A stretch of 64,000 nucleotides of DNA from Aurantiacibacter marinus (GCF_001021555.1 NZ_LDCP01000001.1:620001-684000), one strand, 5' to 3'; positions 36,298-46,017 are shown, counted from the stretch's first letter. Numbers and translations: made by a program. The notes: generated by a model from the sequence alone, not told the origin.

Positions 36298-37376
36298 ACG
36301 ACCTGCGCGACGAAGACGCCAAACGCGATCTTGGCGATACGTTCCGCCGTCTGATTGCAGCCACCGGGCCTATCAGCCTGGCGCATTACATGGGCGAATC
36401 AAACCAACGTTACTACGCGGATAAACGCCCGATTGGCGGCCAAGGCGGCGATTTCATCACTGCGCCCGAAGTCAGCCAGATGTTCGGTGAACTGATCGGT
36501 CTGTGGCTGGCTGATATGTGGATCAGGGCTGGGCGCACAGAGCCGGTCCATTATGTCGAACTGGGGCCGGGCAAAGGCACGCTGGCGGCCGACGCGCAGC
36601 GCGCAATGAAGCGGTATGGCCTGACGCCGAAGATGCATCTTGTGGAAACGTCGCGGAGGATGCGCGATGCGCAATTGGCTGCCGTGCCCGGCGCCATCCA
36701 TCATCATGATCTTTCACGCATTCCGACAAAAGGCCCGGTGCTGATTGTCGCGAATGAATTTCTCGATGCGCTGCCGGTTCGCCAATTGGTCATGACCGAC
36801 GAAGGCTGGCGTGAAGTGATGGTCAGCGTCGATGCCGCCGGCAATTTCATCGAAGTGCCGGGCCGCCAACCCATGGATTCGGCTGTCGCCGAGGCGCGCC
36901 GACATGCTGCGCCGGGAACGGTTATCGAGACTAGCCCCGCATGTGCGACGATCATGTTTGAAGTGGCCGGGCGGCTGGCCGAACAGCAAGGCGCGGCGCT
37001 GTTCATCGATTATGGCCACAGCGACAGCAGCAATGGCTCAAGCCTGCAGGCAGTCCGCGAGCATCAGAGGGCGGGAGTGTTCGATGCGCCCGGCGAAGCT
37101 GACTTGTCTGCCCATGTCGATTTTGCGCAGATGGAACAGATTGCCCGTTCGCGTGGATGCCGTGTGCTGGGCACGGCGACGCAAGGGGAATGGCTGAACC
37201 GGCTTGGCATTACGCAACGTGCCGCCGCGCTTGCAGAATTCGCCCCGCAGCACAGGGAAGCGTTGATGCGCGCGACGGAGCGGCTCACCGCGCCTGATCA
37301 AATGGGCGAATTGTTCAAGGTTATGGGCCTAGCGCATCCTGATTGGGGCGAAGGCGTAGGCTTCAATCCCGGATGA
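36294..37376 (+). CDS. MidA/NDUFAF7-family SAM-dependent protein arginine methyltransferase
   Basis: A 360-aa enzyme of the COG1565 family; the mitochondrial member NDUFAF7 methylates an arginine of complex I subunit NDUFS2. Motifs are GGDFITAPEVSQMFGELIG, YVELGPGKGTLAADA (SAM loop), ILIVANEFLDALPVRQ-like segment and FIDYGH. Start is GTG 36294 in a GTGA overlap with the lgt stop, so it is coupled to lgt. Complex I genes are not in the window. Confidence 0.9.
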   Translation: MNDLRDEDAKRDLGDTFRRLIAATGPISLAHYMGESNQRYYADKRPIGGQGGDFITAPEVSQMFGELIGLWLADMWIRAGRTEPVHYVELGPGKGTLAADAQRAMKRYGLTPKMHLVETSRRMRDAQLAAVPGAIHHHDLSRIPTKGPVLIVANEFLDALPVRQLVMTDEGWREVMVSVDAAGNFIEVPGRQPMDSAVAEARRHAAPGTVIETSPACATIMFEVAGRLAEQQGAALFIDYGHSDSSNGSSLQAVREHQRAGVFDAPGEADLSAHVDFAQMEQIARSRGCRVLGTATQGEWLNRLGITQRAAALAEFAPQHREALMRATERLTAPDQMGELFKVMGLAHPDWGEGVGFNPG

Positions 37377-37447
37377 TTTGATTACAGGGCGCGGGCATGA
37401 TTACCATCTGATTTTTGTCAGCAAGCGCAGTGTCTGGGCATCCAGCG

Positions 37448-38932
37448 CTACCGGGCCATTGCCTCTTTGGAGACGGTAAGGGCGACAACCAGCCCACTTT
37501 TATCGAAACGGCGTTCCCACGCGCCTTCCAGCTGCCCGCGCACACTCATTTCCACGAGGCGCGAGCCGAAGCCCGTCTTGCCGGTATCTTGCGGCGGCGG
37601 CCCGCCATTTTCGGTCCAGAGAATCGCCAGTTCGTCTCCGCGATCCTCCACAGCCAGGGTCACATGTCCTTCGTCGGCCGAAAGCGCCCCGTATTTGGCC
37701 GAGTTGGTTGCGAGTTCATGGAACACGAGCGCCAGCGGCGTCGCCGCGCGCGGAGATATGTCCGCATCAACCCCGCTGATGGCCACGCGGGGTTCGTCGT
37801 CATCGCCGTTGTAAGGCGCGAATAGAGCTTGAAGCAGGCCTTGCAGCTTTTCCTGGACGATGCCCGCGCCCGGATGGACAAATTCATGTGCGCGTCCAAG
37901 CGCGCGCAGTACGCCGGTCAATTCGCGGGCGAAGGGTTCGTGTTCCGGCGTCTTGCGCACTTTCAGCGTGGCGAGGCTGATGACGACCGCGAAAATATTC
38001 TTGATCCGGTGAGACAGTTCATTGGTCAGCATGTCACGCTCTTCCAGCGCCTGCTTTGTCTCGTGAATGTCGGTTATCGTGCCGAACCAGCGCAGCGGCT
38101 CGCCTGCGGTTTCAGCTGTCGGAACGCCAAGCGAAAGCACCCAGCGATATTTGCCATCTGCGTGCAGCATCCGGTATTCGGCTTCGAAATCCGTACCTTC
38201 TTCAGCCGCGGCATACCAACCGTTGAAGGTATTTTCAGCATCGTCCGGGTGGACGTATTGTCGCCATTCCTCTGCGACTTTCGGCGGCTTGGAACCGATC
38301 AGTTCCTCCCACCGGGCATTGAAATAATCGAAATTGCCGTCTGCATCGGCGGACCAGGCGATTTGCGGCACGCCTTCGATCACGCGGCGAAGCCGTTCGT
38401 CACGCTCTTCAATCTCGCGAGTGGCCGTAATATGCGCGCGGCGCGCATTCAGGCGGCGCATCACAGCCTGTGCCAAAACCGCCAGCCCTTCCCGCTGGAA
38501 ATCGTCAAGGCCGGCAGCATGGACATCGGTATCAACCACGCACAGCGCACCAAGAGGCGCGCCCTCGTCAGAAATCAGCGGTTGCCCGGCATAAAAACGC
38601 ACCCCAGGCGGGCCAGTGACAAGGATATTGTCGGAGAACCGCGAATCCCGCTCGGCATCCAGTATTTCCAGCAGCTCGGGGGTTTTCATCGCATGGGCGC
38701 AGAAGGAAACTTCGCGCGGCGTTTCCCGCTCTTCCAGTCCTTCACCAGCGAGAAACCTCTGGCGAGATTCTTCCACCAGTGTAACCTGTGCCACGGGCAC
38801 ATGACAAAGCTTCGCCGCGAAACGCACAATCGCGAGCAGTTCGGGATCATCATCGAGAGCGTCAGGGCTAAAGCTTTCCAGAACGCGCAGACGCTCTGCC
38901 TCATCCACAAATTGCGGAGAAGGTTCTGGCAT
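37448..38932 (-). CDS. HWE-family histidine kinase with GAF and PAS domains
   Basis: Soluble 494-aa kinase. Residues 20-160 are a GAF domain (VPVAQVTLVEESRQRFLAGE), about 180-300 a PAS/PAC unit (FNARWEELIGSKPP; YRWVLSLGVP), then an HWE kinase core with the phospho-His in NELSHRIKNIFAVV, the N box FHELATNSAKYGAL and the hallmark W-x-E in ILWTENGGPP. The PAS lacks the GRNCRFLQ cysteine motif, so it is not a LOV photoreceptor. HWE kinases in this group often feed PhyR-type general stress signalling; no phyR or ecfG is seen here. I use ATG 38932. It is divergent from ivd. Confidence 0.88.
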   Translation of the reverse strand: MPEPSPQFVDEAERLRVLESFSPDALDDDPELLAIVRFAAKLCHVPVAQVTLVEESRQRFLAGEGLEERETPREVSFCAHAMKTPELLEILDAERDSRFSDNILVTGPPGVRFYAGQPLISDEGAPLGALCVVDTDVHAAGLDDFQREGLAVLAQAVMRRLNARRAHITATREIEERDERLRRVIEGVPQIAWSADADGNFDYFNARWEELIGSKPPKVAEEWRQYVHPDDAENTFNGWYAAAEEGTDFEAEYRMLHADGKYRWVLSLGVPTAETAGEPLRWFGTITDIHETKQALEERDMLTNELSHRIKNIFAVVISLATLKVRKTPEHEPFARELTGVLRALGRAHEFVHPGAGIVQEKLQGLLQALFAPYNGDDDEPRVAISGVDADISPRAATPLALVFHELATNSAKYGALSADEGHVTLAVEDRGDELAILWTENGGPPPQDTGKTGFGSRLVEMSVRGQLEGAWERRFDKSGLVVALTVSKEAMAR

Positions 38933-39105
38933 GACGGCCTGAGGTGAAGGTTTGTGCAAATTCAAATAGTTATTCCGATATGGGCGATTCTTAGCGCCGG
39001 ATTGTGACAATTGGAAGGGGGACTTGGCTGGTTGCAGATGTAACAAGTTTGCCTTGGCCGACGCTATTGCTATCTGGAGGGCCAATAATTCAAGGAACCT
39101 GAACA

Positions 39106-40266
39106 ATGCGTGCCACTCCAGAATTTGATTTCGGCCTTGGTGAAGAGGCGCAGATGATCCGCGACAGTGTGGGACGGTTCGCCGATGAACGCATCGCGCC
39201 ACTGGCGGCGAAGGTTGACGCAGAGGACTGGTTCCCGATCGAGCTCTGGCCGGAAATGGGCGCGCTGGGCCTGCACGGCATGACGGTGAGCGAAGATGAT
39301 GGCGGCACGGGGCTCGGCTATCTGGAACACACCATCGCCATCGAAGAGGTCAGCCGCGCCAGCGCCTCTGTCGGTCTCAGCTACGGCGCGCATTCCAATC
39401 TGTGCGTCAACCAGATCGCGCGCTGGGGCAGTGCGGAGCAGAAGGCGAAATACCTGCCCGGCCTTATATCGGGTGAGCATGTCGGCAGCCTTGCGATGAG
39501 CGAAACCGGGGCGGGTTCGGATGTGGTCAGCATGAAGCTGAAGGCAGATAGCGTTCAGGGAGGGTACGTGCTCAACGGCACCAAGTTCTGGATCACCAAC
39601 GGCCATTATGCCGAAACACTGGTGGTCTATGCCAAGACAGATGCCACTGGCGGCAGCAAAGGCATCACGGCATTCCTGATCGAAAAGGACATGCCGGGCT
39701 TTTCCTGCGGGCAGAAGATCGAGAAAATGGGCATGAAGGGCTCCCCCACCAGCGAGCTTGTGTTCGAGGATTGCGAAGTTCCCGATGCCAATGTGCTGGG
39801 CGAAGTGGGCAAGGGCGTGCAGGTGTTGATGAGCGGCCTGGATTACGAACGCGTGGTGCTCTCCGGCGTGCAGCTGGGCATCATGCAGGCGTGCCTCGAC
39901 ACGGTCATCCCCTACGTCCGCGAGCGCAACCAGTTCGGCAAGCGCATTGGTGATTTTCAGCTGATACAGGCCAAAGTGGCGGACATGTATGTCGCGCTGC
40001 AATCGGCGCGCGCTTACACCTATGCTGTGGCGAAAGCCTGCGACAAGGGCCAGACAACGCGCTTCGATGCCGCGGGCACAATCCTACTGTCGAGCGAGAA
40101 TGCGTTCCGCGTGGCGGGTGAAGCGATACAGGCACTGGGCGGCGCGGGATATACGACCGACTGGCCGGTGGAGCGTTATCTGCGCGATGCGAAGTTGCTT
40201 GATATCGGTGCAGGGACGAATGAAATCCGGCGGATGCTGATCGGGCGCGAATTGATCGGGGCATAG
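39106..40266 (+). CDS. ivd: Isovaleryl-CoA dehydrogenase
   Basis: FAD-dependent acyl-CoA dehydrogenase of leucine catabolism (isovaleryl-CoA to 3-methylcrotonyl-CoA). The 386-aa protein follows the family closely: EEAQMIRDSVGRFADERIAP, LAMSETGAGSDVVSMKLKA, WITNGHYAETLVVYAKT, YERVVLSGVQLGIMQA with the expected catalytic region, and RDAKLLDIGAGTNEIRRMLI at the C-terminus. It heads a plus-strand run with a methyltransferase-like gene and mccB, the next pathway step. The 173-bp gap upstream should hold the promoter. Confidence 0.93.
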   Translation: MRATPEFDFGLGEEAQMIRDSVGRFADERIAPLAAKVDAEDWFPIELWPEMGALGLHGMTVSEDDGGTGLGYLEHTIAIEEVSRASASVGLSYGAHSNLCVNQIARWGSAEQKAKYLPGLISGEHVGSLAMSETGAGSDVVSMKLKADSVQGGYVLNGTKFWITNGHYAETLVVYAKTDATGGSKGITAFLIEKDMPGFSCGQKIEKMGMKGSPTSELVFEDCEVPDANVLGEVGKGVQVLMSGLDYERVVLSGVQLGIMQACLDTVIPYVRERNQFGKRIGDFQLIQAKVADMYVALQSARAYTYAVAKACDKGQTTRFDAAGTILLSSENAFRVAGEAIQALGGAGYTTDWPVERYLRDAKLLDIGAGTNEIRRMLIGRELIGA

Positions 40267-40301
40267 GCAACGAAAATACGAATGGGTGAGGGGGAAAGCA
40301 C

Positions 40302-41150
40302 GTGGTTGACCAAATTGGCGGAAGGCCGGATCCGCGCAGCGGCATTCCCGACCTGACCGATGTCGATATCGATAGCCTGCCCGATTGGCAGGGCGATCCG
40401 CTGACTGTCTATTACGAGCCGATGGAGACCGAGTCCTGGGCGCTCACGCGCTGCCCGTTCGTTGTGGCGATGGGCTATTTCACCGGCCTGCAGCGGGTTT
40501 GGAACATGCCTGTGCTCACGCGCGGCACCGATGTGTGGATGTCGCTTGTCCCGATGGAAGTCGAAAGCCAGTGGATCGGCATCGACAACGCCAGCGGGCA
40601 CACGGTTATCTGCGGGCTGGGGATGGGCTGGTCGGCCGCGATGACGGCCTTCCACCCTCTGATCGAGCGCGTAACGGTGGTGGAGCGCGATCCAGAAATC
40701 ATCGAACTCAACCGCAGGATCGGCCTGTTTGATCGCCTGCCGGACGGGCTGGGCGACAAGATCACCGTGGTTCAGGGTGACGCCTTTGAATGGACGCCAG
40801 ATGCGCCGGTCGATCTGCTTATGCCCGATATATGGCTGGAAGTGGTGAGCGATGGACGCGCTGACGAAACGCTGCGCATGCAGCAGAATATCGGAGCCAA
40901 GGGCGTTTATTTCTGGGGTCAGGAACTGGAGCTGGCGCGCCATATCGTGCGCAATGGCCAGCCGATTAACGATGCGACACTGGCCGAGCAGGCTGGGAAA
41001 TTCGGCCTTCCGCTGATCGGTCTTGATACAGAGGATTATGCCGAAAACACGAAGACGGCGGTGAAGCAATGGATGAAGGGTCGTTGGCTGGAAGGAACCA
41101 ATGTGCCTGATGAGCTGCGCAGTCCCGCCGACGATATGGAGCGCCGCTGA
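40302..41150 (+). CDS. SAM-methyltransferase / spermidine synthase-fold protein
   Basis: A 282-aa protein with a Rossmann methyltransferase-like core: HTVICGLGMGWSAAMTA (nucleotide-binding glycine loop) and RVTVVERDPEIIELNRRIG, as in spermidine synthase-like proteins, then VVQGDAFEW. The aminopropyl-transferase catalytic motifs are not clear, so the reaction is unknown. GTG 40302 is the only plausible start near the family N-terminus. It lies 35 bp after ivd and before mccB; a link to leucine degradation is possible but unproven. Confidence 0.65.
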   Translation: MVDQIGGRPDPRSGIPDLTDVDIDSLPDWQGDPLTVYYEPMETESWALTRCPFVVAMGYFTGLQRVWNMPVLTRGTDVWMSLVPMEVESQWIGIDNASGHTVICGLGMGWSAAMTAFHPLIERVTVVERDPEIIELNRRIGLFDRLPDGLGDKITVVQGDAFEWTPDAPVDLLMPDIWLEVVSDGRADETLRMQQNIGAKGVYFWGQELELARHIVRNGQPINDATLAEQAGKFGLPLIGLDTEDYAENTKTAVKQWMKGRWLEGTNVPDELRSPADDMERR

Positions 41151-41221
41151 TTGCCCGCCTCCAGCAACGCCCGCTTTACGATCGACACTCGCGAAAGCAT
41201 GACAGCCAAGAGGCAGCCCTC

Positions 41222-41449
41222 ATGCCGGTCTTCGCCAAGTTCACTGGCAAGCTGATGAGCATTGATGAAAAGCCCGATGTTTTGGAAGGCGAACGGACCC
41301 ACACCCACTCGCGGCTGATCGAGTTTCCGGACAAAGTCTGTGCCAAGCCTTGGACGACCTCACCCGAATCTTGCGTCATCGCTGAAGATCTCCTCAACGC
41401 CAGCGAGGGCCAGGCGATCATGGTCGAGGGCTTGCCACCCGCCGCGTAA
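41222..41449 (+). CDS. Small hypothetical protein between methyltransferase and mccB
   Basis: A 75-aa reading frame starting MPVFAKFTGKLMSIDEKPDV with codon usage like its neighbours. It ends 21 bp before mccB and has AAGAGGCAG as a possible ribosome site. It has no signal peptide or membrane segment and I know no homologue. It fills most of the otherwise 320-bp gap between 41150 and 41471. It may be a real accessory gene or a chance frame. Confidence 0.4.
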   Translation: MPVFAKFTGKLMSIDEKPDVLEGERTHTHSRLIEFPDKVCAKPWTTSPESCVIAEDLLNASEGQAIMVEGLPPAA

Positions 41450-41470
41450 GGCATCAAGGAACTGCGACAT

Positions 41471-43072
41471 ATGACAGCACCCGTACTTACCTCAACGCTC
41501 GACCGCGAAAGCCCCGAAGCCAAGGCGCGCTTTGCGCACAACAAGGAGCTTGCGGAGGAACTGCGCGAGCACGTTGCCAAGGCCGCGCTCGGCGGCAGCG
41601 AAAAGCACCGTGAGCGGCATGTGGCGCGGGGCAAGCTGTTGCCGCGGGAGCGCGTGGAACGCTTGCTCGATCCGGGCTCGCCTTTTTTGGAAATCGGCCA
41701 GCTCGCCGCGAACGGCATGTATGGCGGGGACGTCAGCGGCGCGAGCATGATTGCGGGGATTGGGCGCGTCTCGGGCCGGCAGGTGATGATCGCCTGCAAT
41801 GATCCCACGGTGAAGGGTGGCGCTTATTATCCGATGACGGTCAAGAAGCACCTTCGCGCGCAGGAAATTGCAGAGGCGAACCATCTGCCGTGCATCTATC
41901 TGGTCGACAGCGGCGGGGCGAACCTGCCATTTCAGGCAGAAGTCTTCCCAGACCGCGACCACTTCGGGCGTATCTTCTATAATCAGGCCAATATGTCCGC
42001 GAAGGGCATCCCGCAGATCGCCTGCGTGATGGGCAGTTGCACCGCGGGCGGCGCCTATGTCCCTGCCATGTCCGATGAAAGCGTGATCGTGCGCGAACAG
42101 GGCACCATCTTCCTCGCCGGGCCGCCGCTGGTGAAAGCCGCGACAGGTGAGGAAATCAGCGCAGAAGATCTGGGCGGCGGCGCGCTCCATGCGAAGAAAT
42201 CGGGTGTGGTCGATCATCTGGCAGAGAATGACGAGCACGCACTCACCATCGTGCGCGATATCGTCAGCCATCTGGGCAATCCGCCAAAGGCTCAGGTGGA
42301 GTTGAAGGAGCCGCGTCCGCCGAAATTCGACGCCGACGACCTCTACGCCATCATTCCCGATGATGTGCGCGCGCCATACGATGTGCACGAAGTGATTGCG
42401 CGGCTGGTGGATGGCAGCGAGTTCCATGAATTCAAGCGCGAATACGGCTCCACACTGGTGACAGGTTTCGCACATATCTGGGGAATGCCCGTGGCGATCC
42501 TCGCCAACAACGGCGTGCTGTTTTCCGAAAGCGCGCAAAAGGGCGCGCATTTTATCGAGCTGGCGTGCCAGCGCGGCATCCCGCTGCTGTTCCTGCAGAA
42601 CATCTCCGGCTTTATGGTCGGCGGGAAATACGAGGCGGAAGGCATCGCCAAACACGGGGCGAAGCTGGTGACCGCAGTGGCGACGGCGCAGGTGCCCAAG
42701 CTGACCGTGGTGATCGGCGGCAGTTTCGGCGCGGGCAATTACGGCATGTGCGGGCGGGCATACTCCCCGCGCTTCATGTTCACCTGGCCCAACGCGCGCA
42801 TTTCCGTGATGGGCGGCGAACAGGCCGCATCCGTGCTTGCGACAGTCCACCGCGACGCGGACAGCTGGACCGAGGAGCAGGCAGAGGAATTCAAGGCGCC
42901 GATCCGCCAGAAATACGAAGACGAGGGCAATCCCTATTATGCCACTGCACGGCTTTGGGATGATGGCGTGATTGACCCTGTGCAAACCCGCGACGTGCTC
43001 GGCCTCAGCCTTGCGGCCTGTCTTGAAGCGCCGATACCGGAGCGTCCGCAATTCGGCGTGTTCAGGATGTGA
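41471..43072 (+). CDS. mccB: Methylcrotonyl-CoA carboxylase, carboxyltransferase subunit
   Basis: Beta subunit (533 aa) transferring CO2 from carboxybiotin to 3-methylcrotonyl-CoA in leucine breakdown. It has the two crotonase-like halves: first with [41 protein letters not shown] and [11 protein letters not shown]; second with [20 protein letters not shown] and [19 protein letters not shown]. The sequence is of the MCC-beta subgroup rather than propionyl-CoA carboxylase. The biotin subunit mccA, enoyl-CoA hydratase and HMG-CoA lyase genes usually clustered with it do not follow here. The next gene overlaps its stop. Confidence 0.93.
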   Translation: MTAPVLTSTLDRESPEAKARFAHNKELAEELREHVAKAALGGSEKHRERHVARGKLLPRERVERLLDPGSPFLEIGQLAANGMYGGDVSGASMIAGIGRVSGRQVMIACNDPTVKGGAYYPMTVKKHLRAQEIAEANHLPCIYLVDSGGANLPFQAEVFPDRDHFGRIFYNQANMSAKGIPQIACVMGSCTAGGAYVPAMSDESVIVREQGTIFLAGPPLVKAATGEEISAEDLGGGALHAKKSGVVDHLAENDEHALTIVRDIVSHLGNPPKAQVELKEPRPPKFDADDLYAIIPDDVRAPYDVHEVIARLVDGSEFHEFKREYGSTLVTGFAHIWGMPVAILANNGVLFSESAQKGAHFIELACQRGIPLLFLQNISGFMVGGKYEAEGIAKHGAKLVTAVATAQVPKLTVVIGGSFGAGNYGMCGRAYSPRFMFTWPNARISVMGGEQAASVLATVHRDADSWTEEQAEEFKAPIRQKYEDEGNPYYATARLWDDGVIDPVQTRDVLGLSLAACLEAPIPERPQFGVFRM

Positions 43073-43380
43073 TGATGGACACCAAAGATCGCCTTTTCAT
43101 TCTTGAGCGCAGCTATTCGGGTGATGATGGCGCGGAGTTCTATTGCCGCGATTGCATCGAAGTGGACGGCCTGCTCGCAATGTTCCCCGAGCATGCGGCG
43201 AAGCTGGAGGTGATCCGCGTGCCTTGGCCGCGCCCACGCACCGCGATTGTCGATGCCATTGGTGAGGAGAACCAGAACTTGCCCGCGTTGGTATTCGCAG
43301 AAGGTGGCTTTGGGAACGATCAGGACGCTCTGCTGGCCGCCCTAAATGAACGCCACGGCTTCCCACGGCGTTCGTCTTAG
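43072..43380 (+). CDS. DUF3088-family protein
   Basis: A 102-aa protein with the DUF3088 pattern: LFILERSYSGDDGAEFYCRD, a CxxC-like YCRDCIEVDGLLAMFPE (thioredoxin-like fold), VIRVPWPRPR and GEENQNLPALVFAE. Function unknown; the fold suggests a thiol-related or glutathione-transferase-like role. Several starts are possible (GTG 43069, ATG 43072, ATG 43075); all overlap or abut the mccB stop, implying co-translation. Confidence 0.78.
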   Translation: MMDTKDRLFILERSYSGDDGAEFYCRDCIEVDGLLAMFPEHAAKLEVIRVPWPRPRTAIVDAIGEENQNLPALVFAEGGFGNDQDALLAALNERHGFPRRSS

Positions 43381-43419
43381 GGCTAGAGTGCCACGAAGCT
43401 GCATTAGCAAGGGCATTTC

Positions 43420-44055
43420 TTGACCAAACCCACAAACATTTCGCGCCCCACTGTTCTCTCCAGATTGGTCTGGCGTATCCTGCGGGGCCTGTACCGCTGG
43501 AAAAACTTCAAGCTGGCAGGCGGCGCGCCTGACATTCCGAAATATATCCTGATCGGTGCGCCGCATACGACCAATTGGGACTTCATATTCTTTGCAGGCG
43601 CGGTGCGTGAACTGGGCATCAAGCCCAATTTTGTCGGCAAGAACACGCTGTTCAAATGGCCGATGACTCGCTTCATGTATGACATGGGCGGCATACCCGT
43701 GGACCGATCGAAGAAGGGCAATTATGTGCAAAGCGTCATCCAGGCGATTGGCGCGGCTGATCATATTGCACTGGTGATCGCGCCCGAAGGCACCCGCTCT
43801 TCAGACGGGCGCTGGCGCAGCGGGTTTTACCACATTGCCCACGGTGCAGGCATTCCAATCGTGCCTGCCTGGGTAAACCATGAGACGGGCCGCGGCGGGC
43901 TGGGGGAACCGATGATCACGACCGGCGATTTCCACGCCGACCTCGCCAAGCTTGCGGCGTTCTATCAACAGCACCGTCCAGATTGCGACCGCTTCGATCT
44001 GCTCGCCAAACAAGCGCGCGGCGAGGTGGAAGATCCGGGCCGCAAGCGTGATTGA
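43420..44055 (+). CDS. 1-acyl-sn-glycerol-3-phosphate acyltransferase family protein
   Basis: PlsC-type acyltransferase (211 aa), probably acting on lysophospholipid or another lipid acceptor. The HX4D catalytic box is HTTNWD (near residue 46), and the acceptor-site motif is APEGTRSSDGRWRSGFYHIA. No TM helix is obvious. The start is a TTG (43420): no ATG occurs before the HX4D region. The stop overlaps the next gene by eight bases. Substrate specificity cannot be inferred. Confidence 0.85.
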   Translation: MTKPTNISRPTVLSRLVWRILRGLYRWKNFKLAGGAPDIPKYILIGAPHTTNWDFIFFAGAVRELGIKPNFVGKNTLFKWPMTRFMYDMGGIPVDRSKKGNYVQSVIQAIGAADHIALVIAPEGTRSSDGRWRSGFYHIAHGAGIPIVPAWVNHETGRGGLGEPMITTGDFHADLAKLAAFYQQHRPDCDRFDLLAKQARGEVEDPGRKRD

Positions 44056-44851
44056 TGCGCTGCTGACGAATGCCGCATTTCTGCTGGGCGCAGCGGCGGT
44101 CTTCTGGCTGATTTCGGCGGCTACCGGCAAAGTCAGTTTCGTCGATTCCATCTGGGGTGGCGCTATGGCCGGGCTGGCTGTGTCGAGTGCCTTTCAGGTG
44201 GAAACACCCGGCAATCTGGCGGTGCTGATTCTGTTGATGACTGCGGTGTGGGGCGGCCGCCTGTTCTACCATCTGCTTGCCCGCTTCTTTCGCAATGGCG
44301 AAGATGAGCGTTATCGCAAAATGCTGCCATCGCCCGATGACCGCATGGCCTTTGCCATCACTGCGCTTTGGAAAGTGTGGCTGCTGCAGGCCGGCCTCAT
44401 CATGCTGGTGAGCAGTCCGGCGCAAATTGGTATTCTGGCGAGCGGAGGCATGGCCATTCCCCTGCTGGCATGGCTGGGTTTCGCACTCTGGCTGGTTGGT
44501 GTGTTTTTTGAATGGGTTGGCGATGCGCAGCTCGCCCGCTTCAAGGCCGACCCGGACAATAAGGGCAAGGTGATGATGGAGGGCCTGTGGCGCTATACCA
44601 GGCACCCCAATTATTTCGGCGATGCCTGCGTGTGGTGGGGTATCTGGCTGGCCTGCGCTTCGGCCGGATGGATATATGGCCTGTGGTCCATTGCGGGGCC
44701 GATATTTCTCACCTTCACGCTCGTGAAATGGTCGGGCGCGGCCATGACCGAAAGTGGGATGCGGGATAAGTATGGTGATGAATTTGCTGCGTATGTCCGC
44801 CGTACATCCGGGTTCATCCCGTTGCCGCCAAGGGAAAACGCCAAAGCGTGA
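44048..44851 (+). CDS. DUF1295 membrane protein (steroid 5-alpha-reductase-like fold)
   Basis: A 267-aa polytopic membrane protein. The family signature is RYTRHPNYFGDACVWWGIWL near the C-terminus, shared with isoprenylcysteine methyltransferase- and 5-alpha-reductase-like enzymes, preceded by VWGGRLFYHLLARFFRNGEDERY. About six TM helices. Start is GTG 44048, which overlaps the acyltransferase end; the longer ATG frame from 43952 lies inside that gene. The stop overlaps the next GTG. It forms a lipid/envelope cluster with the acyltransferase, but its reaction is unknown. Confidence 0.83.
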   Translation: MIDALLTNAAFLLGAAAVFWLISAATGKVSFVDSIWGGAMAGLAVSSAFQVETPGNLAVLILLMTAVWGGRLFYHLLARFFRNGEDERYRKMLPSPDDRMAFAITALWKVWLLQAGLIMLVSSPAQIGILASGGMAIPLLAWLGFALWLVGVFFEWVGDAQLARFKADPDNKGKVMMEGLWRYTRHPNYFGDACVWWGIWLACASAGWIYGLWSIAGPIFLTFTLVKWSGAAMTESGMRDKYGDEFAAYVRRTSGFIPLPPRENAKA

Positions 44852-46017
44852 CATCGCCGGTCGGACGTGTAATTGGCGCAGGCATGAAATCCTGGATCGC
44901 CCGCATTGCCCGCCTTGTCATAATCCTTGTCGCAGTAGCCACCTTCATCGCGCTGCTGGCAGCCGACAAATGGTGGATCCGCGTTTTCGATTTTCCGCGG
45001 TTGCAATTTGCGCTGTTGCTTGCTGTCGCGCTCGCGGTTCTTATCGCGGTCAAATCCAAGCGGTTGTATTTATGGAGCGGTATTGCCGTAGTGGCGCTGG
45101 GCCTTCAGCTGTTCCAGCTGTTTCCCTATTCCCCGATCGCGGCAAAGCAGGCGGTGGATGCGCCCAGTTGTGCGGCGGTAGACCGGCTGCATATCGTGTC
45201 GCTCAATGTCTATCAGGACAACCGCGATTTCGACGCGGCAATTGCCTATCTGCAGTCGACCGGTGCCGATGTCATTCTGGTGATGGAGAATGATCAGGCG
45301 TGGACCGATGCGCTCTCTGCCGGGTTGGACGAGGACTATCCCTATTCGGTGAAAATTCCGCAGGACAATACCTATGGCATGGCCATGTGGTCGCGGCTCG
45401 AGCTGGTGGGGGCCGAGCGTAACGAGCTGGCCGGCGGCGGTACGCCATCAATCCGGACGCGCATTCGCCGTGAGGATGGCAGTCTGCCCACGCTGTTCGC
45501 AGTCCACCCGCGGCCGCCCAGCCCTGGTCAGGATAGCGGCCAGCGCGATGCGGAATTGATGTTGCTGGCAGATCTGGTGCGGGGTTCGGGCAGGCCCACG
45601 ATTGTCATTGGCGATTTCAATGATGTCGGCTGGTCGCATGTGACCGAAACATTCCAGCGACTGGGACAAGTGATCGATCCGCGTGTCGGGCGCGGCTTTT
45701 ATGCCACCTTCGATGCCAAGAACCCGCTGATGCGCTGGCCGCTCGATCATGTGTTCCATACCGATGATTTCGGCGTCATTCGATTTGCGACGGGTCAGGG
45801 TGTCGGATCAGACCACTTCCCGCTGGAAGTGGAATTGTGCCAGCAGCGCGATCGGTTTGCGCCGCAGCAGGAAGCGCCAGAATTGACGCAGGATGCAATC
45901 GAGACAGCGCGTGACGAGCTTGAAGAAGCATCGCTGGGCGGTGAAGGGCCCGACGCGGAACGCCTGACGGTGACCGACGATGGCGATGAGGACGAGGCTC
46001 TCAGCCCTCCCGATTAA
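44848..46017 (+). CDS. Membrane-anchored endonuclease/exonuclease/phosphatase-family protein
   Basis: A 389-aa protein with three N-terminal TM helices (about 18-40, 50-68, 75-90) and an EEP hydrolase domain: IVSLNVYQDN, DVILVMEND, IVIGDFNDVGWSHVTE and the terminal GSDHFPLEVEL. The domain should face the periplasm. The last 50 residues are acidic and disordered. Such proteins hydrolyse phosphodiesters; the target is unknown. Start is GTG 44848 in a GTGA overlap. The 3' end overlaps the convergent M50 gene by 17 bp. Confidence 0.85.
   Translation: MTSPVGRVIGAGMKSWIARIARLVIILVAVATFIALLAADKWWIRVFDFPRLQFALLLAVALAVLIAVKSKRLYLWSGIAVVALGLQLFQLFPYSPIAAKQAVDAPSCAAVDRLHIVSLNVYQDNRDFDAAIAYLQSTGADVILVMENDQAWTDALSAGLDEDYPYSVKIPQDNTYGMAMWSRLELVGAERNELAGGGTPSIRTRIRREDGSLPTLFAVHPRPPSPGQDSGQRDAELMLLADLVRGSGRPTIVIGDFNDVGWSHVTETFQRLGQVIDPRVGRGFYATFDAKNPLMRWPLDHVFHTDDFGVIRFATGQGVGSDHFPLEVELCQQRDRFAPQQEAPELTQDAIETARDELEEASLGGEGPDAERLTVTDDGDEDEALSPPD

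Noticed and set aside
37829-38947. Long plus-strand frame of 372 residues opposite the HWE kinase
   Set aside because: It mirrors the kinase codons, as do most long opposite-strand frames in this GC-rich window; it has no family features.
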